Positions 33,466 to 42,677 of a DNA stretch of 64,000 bases are shown here, one piece after another. Position numbers and translations under genes: made by a program. The DNA is from Actinoplanes sp. NBRC 103695 (GTDB taxonomy: Bacteria; Actinomycetota; Actinomycetes; Mycobacteriales; Micromonosporaceae): positions 398,734-462,733 of the forward strand of contig NZ_BSTL01000004.1 of the NCBI RefSeq assembly GCF_030269485.1. Direction: 5' to 3'. Position 1 is the stretch's first letter. Every line of letters starts with the position of its first letter. The notes below the pieces were generated by a model. The model was not told where the DNA came from and made no database searches. It saw only the letters and a list, made by a program, of their open reading frames with translations.

Positions 33466-35411
33466 TGCCGCTGCCGGTGCCCAACCTCGACGACCGTCGC
33501 TTCCAGGACCTGGTCGACGAGGCGAAGCGGATGGTGCAGGAGCGCAACCCGGAGTGGACCGACCACAACGTGTCCGATCCGGGCGTCACGCTCATCGAGA
33601 CGTTCGCGTTCATGACCGATCAGCTGATCTACCGGCTGAACCGGATGCCCGACCTGCACCTGCTCCGCTTCCTCGACCTGATCGGCGTGTCCCTGCTGCC
33701 GCCGACCATGGCCTCCGCCGACGTCACGTTCTGGCTGTCCGCGGTGCAGGACGAGGTGGTCACGGTGCCGGGCGACTCGCAGGTCGCCACGGTCGCGACC
33801 GAGGCGGGCGACCCGGTCGTCTTCACCACGCAGTCCGCGCTGCGGATCGAGGCGTCCCGCCTGGAGCGGGTGATGACGGCGGCGGCGGAGGGCAACCCGG
33901 CCGAGCGGTCCGAGGATCTGAAGTCCGGCGTGCCGATCCCGCTCTTCAGCAACGAGCCGCAGCCCGGCGACACCGTCTACTTCGGCCTGTCCAATCCGGT
34001 GCCCGGCGGCGCCGTGCTGCTGCGGGTGGAGTGCGAGGCGGAAGGCGTCGGCGTCGACCCGCGGTACCCGCCGTGGGAGTGGACCGCCTGGGACGGCGAC
34101 GGCTGGGCGCCGTGCGAGGTGGGCAAGGACTCCACCGGTGGCTTCAACCGGACCGGCGACGTGATCCTGCACCTGCCGGCCACGCACGCCGCGTCGGTCC
34201 TGGGCCGGCAGCGGGCCGGGTGGCTGCGCTGCAAGGTGGTGGAGCCGGACCTCGGCCAGCCGCCGTACCGGCAGTCGCCGAAGCTGACCTCGGCGGTGGC
34301 CAGCACGGTCGGCGGCACCACCCGCGCGGTGCACGCCGAGGTGGTCAAGGACGAGACGCTGGGGCTCTCCGAGGGCGTGCCCGGGCAGCGGTTCCTGCTG
34401 GCCCGTCGCCCGGTGGTCGCCTCCGACGAGCCGCTGGTCCTGGAGGTGGCCGGCGGCGACGGCTGGCAGGAGTGGCGCGAGGTGCCGTCGTTCTCCGAGT
34501 CCGGCCCCGAGGACCTGCACTTCATGGTCGACCGGAACAGCGGCGAGGTGGTCTTCGGCCCGGTCGTCCGGGAGGCGTCCGGCGGGCTGCGCTTCTACGG
34601 CGAGGTGCCGCCCAAGGGCGCCCCGATCCGGATCCGGCGCTACCTGACCGGCGGCGGCCGGCGCGGCAACGTCGCCCGGGACTCGCTCACGGTGCAGCGC
34701 AACCCGGTGCCGTTCGTCAGCACGGTCACCAACCGGCGGCCGGCCTCGGGCGGTGTGGACGGCGAGTCGGTGAAGGACGCCGCCGTGCGTGGCCCGCTCA
34801 GCCTGCGGACCCGCTACCGCGCGGTCACCGCGGAGGACCACGAGCTGCTGGCCCGTGAGGCGGCGCCGGAGGCCGCCCGGGTGCGCTGCGTCCCGGTCAG
34901 CGACGAGTCGGCCGCGGTACGCGTGCTGGTGGTGCCCGCGGTCGCGCCCGGCGACGACGGCACGATCGAGTTCGCCCACCTCAAGCCCAGCGCGGACCTG
35001 CTCGCCCGGATCGCCCGGTACCTCGACGAGCGGCGCTGCCTGGGCGCCCGGATCTCCGTCGAGCCGCCGTTCTACCAGGGCGTCACGGTCGTCGCCTCGG
35101 TGGTGGCGCGCCGCCGCAGCACCCCGGAGGCGGTTCGCGAACAGGCCAGGGAGGCGCTGTACGCGTACCTGGACCCGATCTACGGCGGTCCGGACGGTGA
35201 CGGCTGGCCGTTCGGGCGTCCGGTGCAGGCCGGCGACATCTACGCCGTGCTGCAGCAGCTGCCCGGCGTCGATCTGGTCGAGGACGTCCGGCTGTTCGGC
35301 GCCGACCCGATCACCGGCCAGCGCGGCAACCCGGTGCAGCGGCTCGACCTGCCGGGCAACGCGCTGCCGTTCTCGTTCGGCCACCAGGTCCGGGTGACGG
35401 GGAGCCACTGA
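33465..35411 (+). CDS. baseplate J-like wedge protein (Afp11-like)
   Basis: 648 residues starting at ATG 33465 after GGAGG; the open frame upstream is a shadow of gp25. The N-terminus (DEAKRMVQERNPEWTDHNVSDPGVTLIETFAFMTDQLIYRLNRMPDLHL) and the C-terminal J domain (TAEDHELLAREAAPEAARVRC) are diagnostic of the gpJ/gp6 'putative baseplate assembly protein' family. Two such chains with one gpI chain make each wedge. It overlaps the next gene by one base. Confidence 0.95.
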   Translation: MPLPVPNLDDRRFQDLVDEAKRMVQERNPEWTDHNVSDPGVTLIETFAFMTDQLIYRLNRMPDLHLLRFLDLIGVSLLPPTMASADVTFWLSAVQDEVVTVPGDSQVATVATEAGDPVVFTTQSALRIEASRLERVMTAAAEGNPAERSEDLKSGVPIPLFSNEPQPGDTVYFGLSNPVPGGAVLLRVECEAEGVGVDPRYPPWEWTAWDGDGWAPCEVGKDSTGGFNRTGDVILHLPATHAASVLGRQRAGWLRCKVVEPDLGQPPYRQSPKLTSAVASTVGGTTRAVHAEVVKDETLGLSEGVPGQRFLLARRPVVASDEPLVLEVAGGDGWQEWREVPSFSESGPEDLHFMVDRNSGEVVFGPVVREASGGLRFYGEVPPKGAPIRIRRYLTGGGRRGNVARDSLTVQRNPVPFVSTVTNRRPASGGVDGESVKDAAVRGPLSLRTRYRAVTAEDHELLAREAAPEAARVRCVPVSDESAAVRVLVVPAVAPGDDGTIEFAHLKPSADLLARIARYLDERRCLGARISVEPPFYQGVTVVASVVARRRSTPEAVREQAREALYAYLDPIYGGPDGDGWPFGRPVQAGDIYAVLQQLPGVDLVEDVRLFGADPITGQRGNPVQRLDLPGNALPFSFGHQVRVTGSH

Positions 35412-35950
35412 TGCGCCTCGGCCTGTCCGGCATGCCCACGCCGCACCCGATCGGCGAGCGCCTGCCCGCCGTGTACCACGAGGACGAGTTCACGCAGCGG
35501 TTCACCTCCGCCCTGGACGAGGTGCTGGCGCCGATCTTCCTCACCCTGGACTCGTTCCCGGCGTACCTGGATCCGCGTCTCGCCCCGGACGACTTCCTGG
35601 CCTGGCTGTCGCAGTGGGTGGCCTTCCCGCTCGACGACGCCTGGCCGATGGAGAAGAAGCGCGAGCTGGTCGCCAACGCGGTCGACCTGCACCGCCGCCG
35701 CGGCACCACGGAGGCGCTGGCCTGGCAGGTGCGCCTGCTGACCGGCGGCGAGGTGGAGGTGACCGACAGCGGGGTGTGCCGCTGGAGCGAGGAGTCCGGC
35801 GGGGACGTGCCGGGCGACGAACCCCCGTGGGTGTCCGTCAGGGTCCGGGTCGCCGATCCCGGCACGGTGGATGCCGCTCGCCTGCGGTCGGCCGTGGTCG
35901 ACGCGGTGCCCGCGCACGTGCGGGTGAGTCTCGAGATCGAGCAGTCATAA
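35411..35950 (+). CDS. phage tail protein I-like wedge protein (Afp12-like)
   Basis: 179 residues. LPAVYHEDEFTQRFTSALDEVLAPIFLTLDSFPAYLDPRLAPDDFLAWLSQWV and DLHRRRGTTEALAWQVRLLTGGEVEV match the 'phage tail protein' / gpI family used in CIS baseplates. Afp12 is much longer; this short form is usual in actinobacterial CIS. No tail-fibre gene follows. Confidence 0.92.
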   Translation: MRLGLSGMPTPHPIGERLPAVYHEDEFTQRFTSALDEVLAPIFLTLDSFPAYLDPRLAPDDFLAWLSQWVAFPLDDAWPMEKKRELVANAVDLHRRRGTTEALAWQVRLLTGGEVEVTDSGVCRWSEESGGDVPGDEPPWVSVRVRVADPGTVDAARLRSAVVDAVPAHVRVSLEIEQS

Positions 35951-35978
35951 AGATTTTCGTGTACGAGGGGACTCATAG

Positions 35979-37151
35979 ATGATCGTCTGTCCGGAGTGCG
36001 GGACCAGGAACCCGCCCGGCACCCAGTTCTGCGGCGAGTGCGGCACTTTCCTGGAGTGGGCCGGCGACGACGCCGCCTCCACCGCGAAGGCCGGCACCAC
36101 CCAGGTCGCGCAGAGCGGCGGTGGCACCACGACGGCCGCTCCGGTCTCGCCTCCGACCCCCGACACGCAGAAACCGGAGCCGCCGAGGCCGCCGGAGCCC
36201 GTCACGCCCCGGCCGCCGGAACCTGTCACGCCCCGGCCCGAGACTCTGGCCCCCAGGCCACCGGAGCCGAAGCCGAAGCCGGCGCCGGTCGCCAAGGAGA
36301 CGGCGGCCGCCGACACCGGCATCCGGCTGGTCCAGCCGGACGATCGGCAGCGCCGGTACGTCCAGAACACCAGCGACGAGCCGGCGACCGAGACGCCCGG
36401 CGACATCGAGTGCGCCAACTGCGGCGTCGGCAACGTCGCCACCCGCAAGTTCTGCCGGTCCTGCGGCCATCTGCTCGCCCGGCCGGTGTCCGAGGAGAAG
36501 AAGCGGTCCTGGTGGCGGCGGCTCTGGGACAAGATCACCGGACGCGGGCGGCGTTACGAGGCGGGCACCCGGCGGGTGCAGCGCAACGGTGGCTGGCTGC
36601 GGACGATCATCGGGTTGCTGGTGGCGGTCGGCCTGATCGTCGCGATGTTCACGGTGCTGCCCACCCGCACCTATCTGAATCGGTTCGTCTCCTACATCCG
36701 GGACAGCAGCTCCGACCCGGTGCCGGTGCGCCCGTCCGCCCTGACCGCCTCGTCGTCGTCCCGCGGCGCCGACCCGTCGCTGATCGCCGACGGTGCCAGC
36801 AACAAGTTCTGGGCCCCGGTGAAGGCGGAGGGCGGCAGCGGGCAGTGGATCGAGGCGTCGTTCGAGCAGCCGGTGCGCCTGCTCAACGTGATCATCACGC
36901 CCGGCGTCTCCACGGTGCAGAAGAAGTTCATCTCGCAGGGCCGGCCGCACGACGTGGTGATCACGACCACCGATGACGACAACGAGCAGAAGACGTTCCC
37001 GCTCGTGGTGCAGGACAAGCCGGGCGGTCAGACCTTCCAGGTCAAGGCCAGCAGCGTCAAGGCGGTCCGGCTGACGATCATCTCCTGCTACGACGAGAAG
37101 ACCGCCGACCTCTGCGCGGTGGGCGAGCTCGAGTTCCGCAAGCGGGGGTAG
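35979..37151 (+). CDS. zinc-ribbon / single-TM / discoidin-like membrane protein of the CIS locus (CisA-like candidate)
   Basis: 390 residues. Two zinc ribbons (CPECGTRNPPGTQFCGECG at 4-22 and CANCG...CRSCG around 147-166) flank a Pro-rich repeat linker with PRPPEPVTPRPPEPVT. A membrane helix lies at about 210-228 (IIGLLVAVGLIVAMFTVL), and an extracytoplasmic C-terminal beta-domain of the F5/8-type or NADase-type glycan-binding kind follows (DPSLIADGASNKFWAPV, GQWIEASFEQPVRLLNVIITPG). This would place zinc ribbons in the cytoplasm and the binding domain outside. From memory, Streptomyces CIS loci encode a membrane protein of comparable design that tethers particles; homology should be checked. 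Last + gene of the cluster. Confidence 0.82.
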   Translation: MIVCPECGTRNPPGTQFCGECGTFLEWAGDDAASTAKAGTTQVAQSGGGTTTAAPVSPPTPDTQKPEPPRPPEPVTPRPPEPVTPRPETLAPRPPEPKPKPAPVAKETAAADTGIRLVQPDDRQRRYVQNTSDEPATETPGDIECANCGVGNVATRKFCRSCGHLLARPVSEEKKRSWWRRLWDKITGRGRRYEAGTRRVQRNGGWLRTIIGLLVAVGLIVAMFTVLPTRTYLNRFVSYIRDSSSDPVPVRPSALTASSSSRGADPSLIADGASNKFWAPVKAEGGSGQWIEASFEQPVRLLNVIITPGVSTVQKKFISQGRPHDVVITTTDDDNEQKTFPLVVQDKPGGQTFQVKASSVKAVRLTIISCYDEKTADLCAVGELEFRKRG

Positions 37152-37225
37152 GTGGCCGGTGTTGAACGGTGGCTCGCCATGGAGTGTCAGTCACCGTCCA
37201 CCACCAGCCACCTGGGCGGAGCCGC

Positions 37226-40084
37226 TCAGGACGCGGTGCGTGCCAGGGTCTCGCTCGGCTGGATGCCGAGCGAGGCCAGCATCTCGGCGTAGCCGCGTTT
37301 GGCCCGGGCCGCCGCGGCCGGGTTGGGCACCAGCTCGCAGGCCTCGATCAGCAGCCGCCAGCCCGGATCGCTGTACCGGTCGATCTCCACGCAGCGTCGC
37401 GCGGTGAGCATCGCGTCGGACACCGCGCCGGCGTCCAGCTGCAGCCGGGCCAGCTCGGCCGCGGCCTCGGCGGCATGCCGCTGCAGGAGGGCGCGTTCCG
37501 GCACGACCCATTCCGCCGGGCCGTCCTCGGGGAGCAGTTCGCCGCCGTACGTGTGCAGGGCGACCCGCAGCGCGTACGTCCGGCCCGGGGTGTCGTCGAT
37601 CAGCTCACAGCGCTGTGCCTCGCCGAGAGCGGCCCGGAACCGCGCCACGTCGCTCGCGCCGCCGCGGGGCAGGGCCAGCTCGTACGCCTCGCCGTGCCGC
37701 ACGATCAGCTCGGACTGGCCGCGGCCGAGGCCCGGCTCCAGGAACGTGCGCAGGCTGGAGAGCGCCACCTGAAGGCTCCGGGTGGCCTGGGCGAGCGGCA
37801 TCTCCGGCCACAGCGCCTCGATCAGGTTCTCCCGGTGCACCGGACGGCCGGCGTACGTGGCCAGCAGCCGCAACGCCGCCCGGGTGCGCGGCTTGATCAG
37901 GGACAGGTCCAGTTCGACGCCGCTCCGGCGGATCCGGAAGCCGCCCAGGCACCACACCTCGATCGGCGGCGGTTCGGTCACCGAGGCCCGCCGGCCCTCG
38001 TCGCCCGCCCAGTGGGTGGCGAGCGCGACCGGCAGCCCGCACTCGACGGCCAGCGCGGGAACGTCGGCGCGGGTGGCGCCGCAGCGCGCGGCGGCGGCCA
38101 GCGCGGCCACCCGGGCGCCGGGCACCCCGGCCGACCGGGCGAGCGCGTCCGCCCGCTGCGCCTCCAGCTCGGCGTCCTCCACGTCGGCCCGCGCCGACGC
38201 CAGCGCCAGGAACGACTGTGCCCACGCGGCCAGCGCGGCGGCGTCCACCGCCCGGCAGCGCCCCAGCCAGTCCGCGGCGTCGTCCACATCGGACGGCTCG
38301 ACCTCGTCGGTCGTCGAACGGGCCAGGCAGACCATGCCGAGGGCGAGCATCCCGCCCCACTGGTCGCCGTCCCGGTCGCACTCGCGGATCACCGCGCGCG
38401 CGTCGGCGAGAGCCTCCGGATGGCCGCTCAGCGCGGCGCCGGCCCGGGCCAGCCGGACCAGCCAGGGCAGCCGGGCGCGTTCGGCGGCGGCGAGCACCGC
38501 GCCGAGCCGGGCCCGGGCGTCGGGCCGGCGCTCGGAGGTCGCCAGCACCGCGTCCACCAGACGAGCGGTCAGCTCGGGCAGGTCGGTGGCCTCCGGCGTA
38601 CGCTCGGGCAGCGTCCGCCGCACCTCCGCGACGTTGCCCGCGACCAGGTGCGCGAGCGCGGCCACCAGCGGCTGGTCGGCCGACGTGCTCGCGGTCAGCG
38701 CCGGGTGCCCGCGGACCGCCCCGCGCAGCCGGCCCAGGCCGGGGGCGGCGGGCGCGTTCCCGCCCGGCAGCCAGACCGCGATGGTGTGCCGCAGAGCCCG
38801 CACCGGCGCGCGGCTGCGCTCGTCACCCAGGTGCTCCTCGGCCTGCCGCAGCCGCTCCACCGCCGCGGTGAGCATGCCGCGGCCGAGCAGCTGCCGCGCC
38901 TCGGCGTAGATCAGCCACGGGTCGCCGGCCACCAGCCAGCCCGGCAGCAGCTCGCGCCACGGCTCGATGTCCTCCTCGGCGACCCGCCCGCCGACCTCGT
39001 CGAGCAGTTTGCGGACCTTGGCCCACTCCTCGGCCCGTGCGTACGCCCGGGCGGCCTCCACCAGCGCGCCCTCGACGACCAGCTGCCCGGCCGCGCGGGC
39101 GTGCCACTCGCGGGCGCCGGACTCGCCGAGCTGCTCGGCCAGCGATCCGCCCAGGTGCGCGCGCAGCACGTCGTGGTAGCGGTAGGTCTCGCCACCGTCG
39201 CTGGTGGACGTGAAGGCCTGGCGCCTGTCCAGCTCGGCCAGCAGCCGGGCGCTGTGCCCCGGATGGTCGAGCAGCCGCTCGCAACGCGCCGCCGTCAGGG
39301 TCTCGAAGACGCAGGTGAGGACCATGAACTCGCGCAGGTCGGTGGGGAGTTCGGCGAGCACCGTCCGGGCCAGGTAGCCCCGGGTCAGCGCGGAACGGCC
39401 GTCCAGCGCGGCGATCGCCCGGCGCCGCTCGGCGAGCGACCGCGCGCTGGTCGACAGGTGGAACATGTGCACGCCGGCCGCCCAGCCGTTGAGCCGGCGG
39501 GTCAGCGCGGCCACGTCGTCGGGTGGCAGCGGCTCGCGGTAGACGTCGGAGAGCAGGTACTCCACCTCCCACGACCGGAACCGCAGGTCCTCGGAGCCGA
39601 TCACGGAGGTGGAGTCGAGCTCGTGCCGGAACAGGTTGAAGCCGGGCATCCGCCTGGTCCCGATCAGCACCCGCAACGCGTCCGGGAATCGCAGGATCAG
39701 CGACTCGAGCGCGGCCTCGGCGTCCGTCCCGTTCAGGTAGTGCAGGTCGTCGACGATCAGCAGCCGGTCGTCGGGCGGGGCGGCGGCCAGCCTCGCGGCC
39801 AGCGCGTCCAGGCTCGCGGGCGCGGGCTGTGCCGGGTCGCCGACCGCTCGCCACACGCCGCTGACCACGGCATCCACCGTCGCGTTGCCGGGTTCGACCT
39901 GCCACCAGCCGACCGCGCCGGGCCAGCCGTGCGCGTACTGCGCCAGCAGTGTGGTCTTCCCGGTGCCCGCCGGAGCGGCGACGATCGCGAGCCGGGCGGA
40001 CCGCAGACCGCCGAGCGCGTCGATCAGCCGGGGACGCAGAAGACCGACCCGTGTGGGTCGGCGCGTCAGCGGCCCAGTCGACAC
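37226..40084 (-). CDS. large transcriptional regulator: STAND-type ATPase with C-terminal SARP (OmpR-like wHTH + BTAD)
   Basis: 952 residues from GTG 40084, which has GGGGAGGA just upstream; an ATG at 40111 would add nine residues. The N-terminal NTPase has Walker A APAGTGKT (37-44) and Walker B LLIVDDLHY. TPR-like helices follow. The C-terminus has a winged helix (VWCLGGFRIRRSGVELDL... LIEALWPEMP) and a BTAD domain (ending ARAKRGYAEMLASLGIQPS). SARPs normally have the DNA-binding domain first; here it is C-terminal, as in a subset of LuxR/SARP giant regulators. It converges on the CIS operon and is a candidate activator of it. Confidence 0.9.
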   Translation of the reverse strand: MSTGPLTRRPTRVGLLRPRLIDALGGLRSARLAIVAAPAGTGKTTLLAQYAHGWPGAVGWWQVEPGNATVDAVVSGVWRAVGDPAQPAPASLDALAARLAAAPPDDRLLIVDDLHYLNGTDAEAALESLILRFPDALRVLIGTRRMPGFNLFRHELDSTSVIGSEDLRFRSWEVEYLLSDVYREPLPPDDVAALTRRLNGWAAGVHMFHLSTSARSLAERRRAIAALDGRSALTRGYLARTVLAELPTDLREFMVLTCVFETLTAARCERLLDHPGHSARLLAELDRRQAFTSTSDGGETYRYHDVLRAHLGGSLAEQLGESGAREWHARAAGQLVVEGALVEAARAYARAEEWAKVRKLLDEVGGRVAEEDIEPWRELLPGWLVAGDPWLIYAEARQLLGRGMLTAAVERLRQAEEHLGDERSRAPVRALRHTIAVWLPGGNAPAAPGLGRLRGAVRGHPALTASTSADQPLVAALAHLVAGNVAEVRRTLPERTPEATDLPELTARLVDAVLATSERRPDARARLGAVLAAAERARLPWLVRLARAGAALSGHPEALADARAVIRECDRDGDQWGGMLALGMVCLARSTTDEVEPSDVDDAADWLGRCRAVDAAALAAWAQSFLALASARADVEDAELEAQRADALARSAGVPGARVAALAAAARCGATRADVPALAVECGLPVALATHWAGDEGRRASVTEPPPIEVWCLGGFRIRRSGVELDLSLIKPRTRAALRLLATYAGRPVHRENLIEALWPEMPLAQATRSLQVALSSLRTFLEPGLGRGQSELIVRHGEAYELALPRGGASDVARFRAALGEAQRCELIDDTPGRTYALRVALHTYGGELLPEDGPAEWVVPERALLQRHAAEAAAELARLQLDAGAVSDAMLTARRCVEIDRYSDPGWRLLIEACELVPNPAAAARAKRGYAEMLASLGIQPSETLARTAS

Positions 40085-40322
40085 ACGTCCTCCCCGGCGG
40101 CGACCACGCATTGATCATGCTGCGGTTGCAGCACGTGCTCGACATGCTACCGATCCGTATTGATGTGAATTGGTGTTTCCGGGGTCCTGTCCAAACCCGA
40201 CAGTCGGCGACTTTTCCCAGCTCAGTCCGATGAGGACCCGGTTAACGGAGATCTTTTCACCATTCGGTCGGTCTTCCGTCAGCCGTTCGGACACAACCTT
40301 TCTTGTGCCTTAAGTCACCGGG

Positions 40323-40341
40323 TTCCCCGCGCGCCGGGGAA
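40323..40341 (+). promoter_or_regulatory. perfect inverted repeat upstream of the VOC gene
   Basis: TTCCCCG-CGCGC-CGGGGAA, seven perfect base pairs around a five-base centre, ends 19 bases before the ATG at 40361. It may be an operator or a leader hairpin that limits ribosome access. The remainder of the 249-base divergent gap (40112-40360) is comparatively AT-rich and presumably holds promoters for both genes; no confident -10/-35 was identified. Confidence 0.45.
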
Positions 40342-40360
40342 AATGCCCCAAGCTGTACAC

Positions 40361-40969
40361 ATGGAATTCAAGCTCGAGGTGATTGTGGTTCCCGTGGCCG
40401 ACGTCGACCGGGCCAAGGAGTTCTACCGCCGGATCGGGTGCCGCGAGGACGTCGACGTCGCGGGGCCGGACGGGTTCCGGGTCGTGCATGTGACACCGCC
40501 CGGCTCGGCGGCCTCGATCGTCTTCGGTTCCGGGGTGACCGACGCGGCCCCCGGATCGGCCCGCGGCCTGCACCTGGTCGTCGACGACGTGGTCGCCGCC
40601 CGGTCGGAACTGGCCGGCAAGGGCGTCGAGGTCAGCGAGGTGTTCCACGACCAGGGCGGCATGTTCCACCACGCGGGTACGACCGGCCGGGTCCCCGGTC
40701 CGCAGCCGGCGCGCGCCTCGTACGCGTCGTTCGCGTCCTTCGCCGACCCGGACGGCAACGAGTTCGTCCTGCAGGAGGTCACCGAGCGTCGCGCCGGCCG
40801 GGTCGACCGCGTCGTCTACCGGTCGGCGGCCGAGGTGGAGCAGGCCCTGCGCGACGCGGCGGCGGCCCACGGCGAGTACGAGAAGGAGCAGCTCGGCGGC
40901 GTCTTCGACGAGCAGTGGCCGGCCTGGTACGCCGCACACATGGCCAGGGCCGCCGGCCTGGACGCCTGA
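40361..40969 (+). CDS. VOC (glyoxalase-fold) family protein
   Basis: 202 residues from ATG 40361. The start (MEFKLEVIVVPVADVDRAKEFYRRIG) and FADPDGNEFVLQEVTER are typical of glyoxalase/bleomycin-resistance/dioxygenase proteins. The last ~60 residues (VEQALRDAAAAHGEYEKEQLGGVFDEQWPAWYAAHMARAAG) form an extra helical segment seen in some actinobacterial members. Metal ligands cannot be assigned with certainty, and the substrate is unknown. It converges with the hydrolase gene, ten bases away. Confidence 0.88.
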   Translation: MEFKLEVIVVPVADVDRAKEFYRRIGCREDVDVAGPDGFRVVHVTPPGSAASIVFGSGVTDAAPGSARGLHLVVDDVVAARSELAGKGVEVSEVFHDQGGMFHHAGTTGRVPGPQPARASYASFASFADPDGNEFVLQEVTERRAGRVDRVVYRSAAEVEQALRDAAAAHGEYEKEQLGGVFDEQWPAWYAAHMARAAGLDA

Positions 40970-40979
40970 CCCGGCGGGC

Positions 40980-41798
40980 TCACCAGCGGGCGGCGATCGC
41001 CTCGGCCAGCTCGCCCGGATGTGACAGGAACGGGGAGTGGGCCGCGTCCAGCTCGGTCACCGACGTGGGTGCGGCCGACACCGCGTCGATCTCGCGGACG
41101 AACCGGCGTTGCAGCGGATCCGGGATCACCTGATCCTTGGCGCAGACCACATACGAGTGCGGCACCGCTCCGTAACGGTCGCGGGTCACCGTCAGCTGCT
41201 CGCCGGTGATCCCGGCCGGGCCGTCGGGTGACAGCAGCCCGATCGCCGCGTCCGCCGTGGCCGGGTCCACGTCGTGGTAGAACGTCTCCCGCACCGCTGC
41301 TTGCTGCCCGGCGTCCACCCGCAGGGCGCCCACGACGGCGGGGTCCGCGCCGATCAGCCGGGTCACCATCTCACCGGCGTTCTCCGGCGCGGCGATGTAG
41401 TCCGCCGAGGCGGTGCCGCTGACCGGCGCGAACGCGGTCACGTAGACCAGGTGCGAGAACAGCGAAGGGTCGAGCTCGGCCGCCGCGGTCGCCACCGCAC
41501 CGCCCATGCTGTGCGCCACCACCACGCACGGCGCGCCGCCGCCGATCAGCCGGATGTCGGCGACCAGCGACTCGGCGGCCGACGACGCGGTGATGCCGGC
41601 GACGGGGGAGACCTCGGTCGCGAACGCCCCCGGATCGAAGGGACGTCGCCACCGGGCGTGCGGATAACGGGCTCGCAGGCCGTGACCATCGAGATCAACG
41701 GCGACGGAGGGTACGCCCCGGGCGGCGAGCTGGGCGGTGACCGGGCTCCAGCACCAGGTGCCGTGCCAGAAGCCATGGACGAGGATCACGGTTCGCAT
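40980..41798 (-). CDS. alpha/beta hydrolase
   Basis: 272 residues, ATG 41798 (MRTVILVHGFWHGTWCW). The oxyanion HGFWHG, the nucleophile elbow VVAHSMGGAV (G-H-S-M-G-like, with A before H), a late Asp (CAKDQVIPD) and His (DAAHSPFLSHP) make a complete catalytic triad. It resembles EstA/salicylate-esterase-like small hydrolases. It lies 40 bases downstream of an XRE-MmyB regulator on the same strand, which may control it. Confidence 0.9.
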   Translation of the reverse strand: MRTVILVHGFWHGTWCWSPVTAQLAARGVPSVAVDLDGHGLRARYPHARWRRPFDPGAFATEVSPVAGITASSAAESLVADIRLIGGGAPCVVVAHSMGGAVATAAAELDPSLFSHLVYVTAFAPVSGTASADYIAAPENAGEMVTRLIGADPAVVGALRVDAGQQAAVRETFYHDVDPATADAAIGLLSPDGPAGITGEQLTVTRDRYGAVPHSYVVCAKDQVIPDPLQRRFVREIDAVSAAPTSVTELDAAHSPFLSHPGELAEAIAARW

Positions 41799-41838
41799 GC
41801 CGACGAACCTAGAGATGCCAGGGAAGATCAACCACGCA

Positions 41839-42651
41839 TCAGCTGTACGTGGAAAGCTCCGCCAGCCGTTCCGCGGCGGGGGTGCCGGGCGCCGGTTTCA
41901 TGAGCAGCAGCCGTTGCCGGGTGGAGGCGCTGGTGAGCACCGAGCACTCCAGGTCGAGCCGCCCCACGCGCGGGTCGTGCACCACCTTGCCCGAGCAGTG
42001 CAGCGCCGACACGGGATGCCGGTCCCACAGCGCGGCGAACTCCTCGCTGGCCGCCCGCAACTCCGCGACCAGCGTCGCCGCGGCCGGGTCGGCGCCACGT
42101 CTGCCGGCCGCCGCGCGCAGGTCCGCCGCGTACGCCAGTGACGTGTCGGCCTGCTGTGCCGGTGGGTCGAGCCGGTCCCGCCAGCCGGCGTCGGTGAACC
42201 AGAGCCGGATCAGGTTGGCGCCCACCATGTCGCCGAAGAGCAGCACGTTCAGCCGGTTCTGCGCGATCAGCCCGCCCAGCTCGTCGGACATGAAGCCGGG
42301 CGTCGTCGTGGCGACCTCGTGCAGCACGTACGCGAGCCCGGGATCGGGCGCCGAGCCGTGACACCGGGCCGGTGGCGCCTGCCCGGCCAGCAGGTAGAGG
42401 TGCTCGCGCTCGTCGTCGGTCAGCCGCAGCGCCTCGGACATGCCGGCCAGCACGGTCGCCGACGGCTGCGGGCCGCGGCCCTGTTCCAGCCGCTCGTAGT
42501 AGACGGCCGACATGTGCGCCAGCCCGGCCACCTCGTCGCGGCGCAGGCCGGGCGTGCGGCGTCTGCTCCCGCCGGGCAGGCCGACGTCGGTGGGCGTCAG
42601 GCCCTCCCGCCGGCGACGCAGGAAGTCACCCAGTTGCTCGCGCGTCCGCAC
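41839..42651 (-). CDS. XRE-family regulator with MmyB-like ligand-binding domain
   Basis: 270 residues from GTG 42651 (MRTREQLGDFLRRRREGL). N-terminal helix-turn-helix (TPGLRRDEVAGLAHMSAVYYERLEQGRGPQPS). The C-terminal MmyB-like PAS/ligand-binding part contains NLIRLWFTDAGWRDR and FAALWDRHPVS, which in relatives binds fatty-acid-like molecules. Such regulators usually control an adjacent oxidoreductase or hydrolase; here that would be the alpha/beta hydrolase. Confidence 0.9.
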   Translation of the reverse strand: MRTREQLGDFLRRRREGLTPTDVGLPGGSRRRTPGLRRDEVAGLAHMSAVYYERLEQGRGPQPSATVLAGMSEALRLTDDEREHLYLLAGQAPPARCHGSAPDPGLAYVLHEVATTTPGFMSDELGGLIAQNRLNVLLFGDMVGANLIRLWFTDAGWRDRLDPPAQQADTSLAYAADLRAAAGRRGADPAAATLVAELRAASEEFAALWDRHPVSALHCSGKVVHDPRVGRLDLECSVLTSASTRQRLLLMKPAPGTPAAERLAELSTYS

Positions 42652-42677
42652 CGCACGAGCATAGGAGGCGCGGGCGA

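Noticed and set aside
19055..37151. Interpretation of the region as a prophage
   Set aside because: There are no capsid, portal, terminase, integrase or lysis genes. Presence of AAA+ ATPase, DUF4255 and DUF4157 genes identifies a CIS instead.
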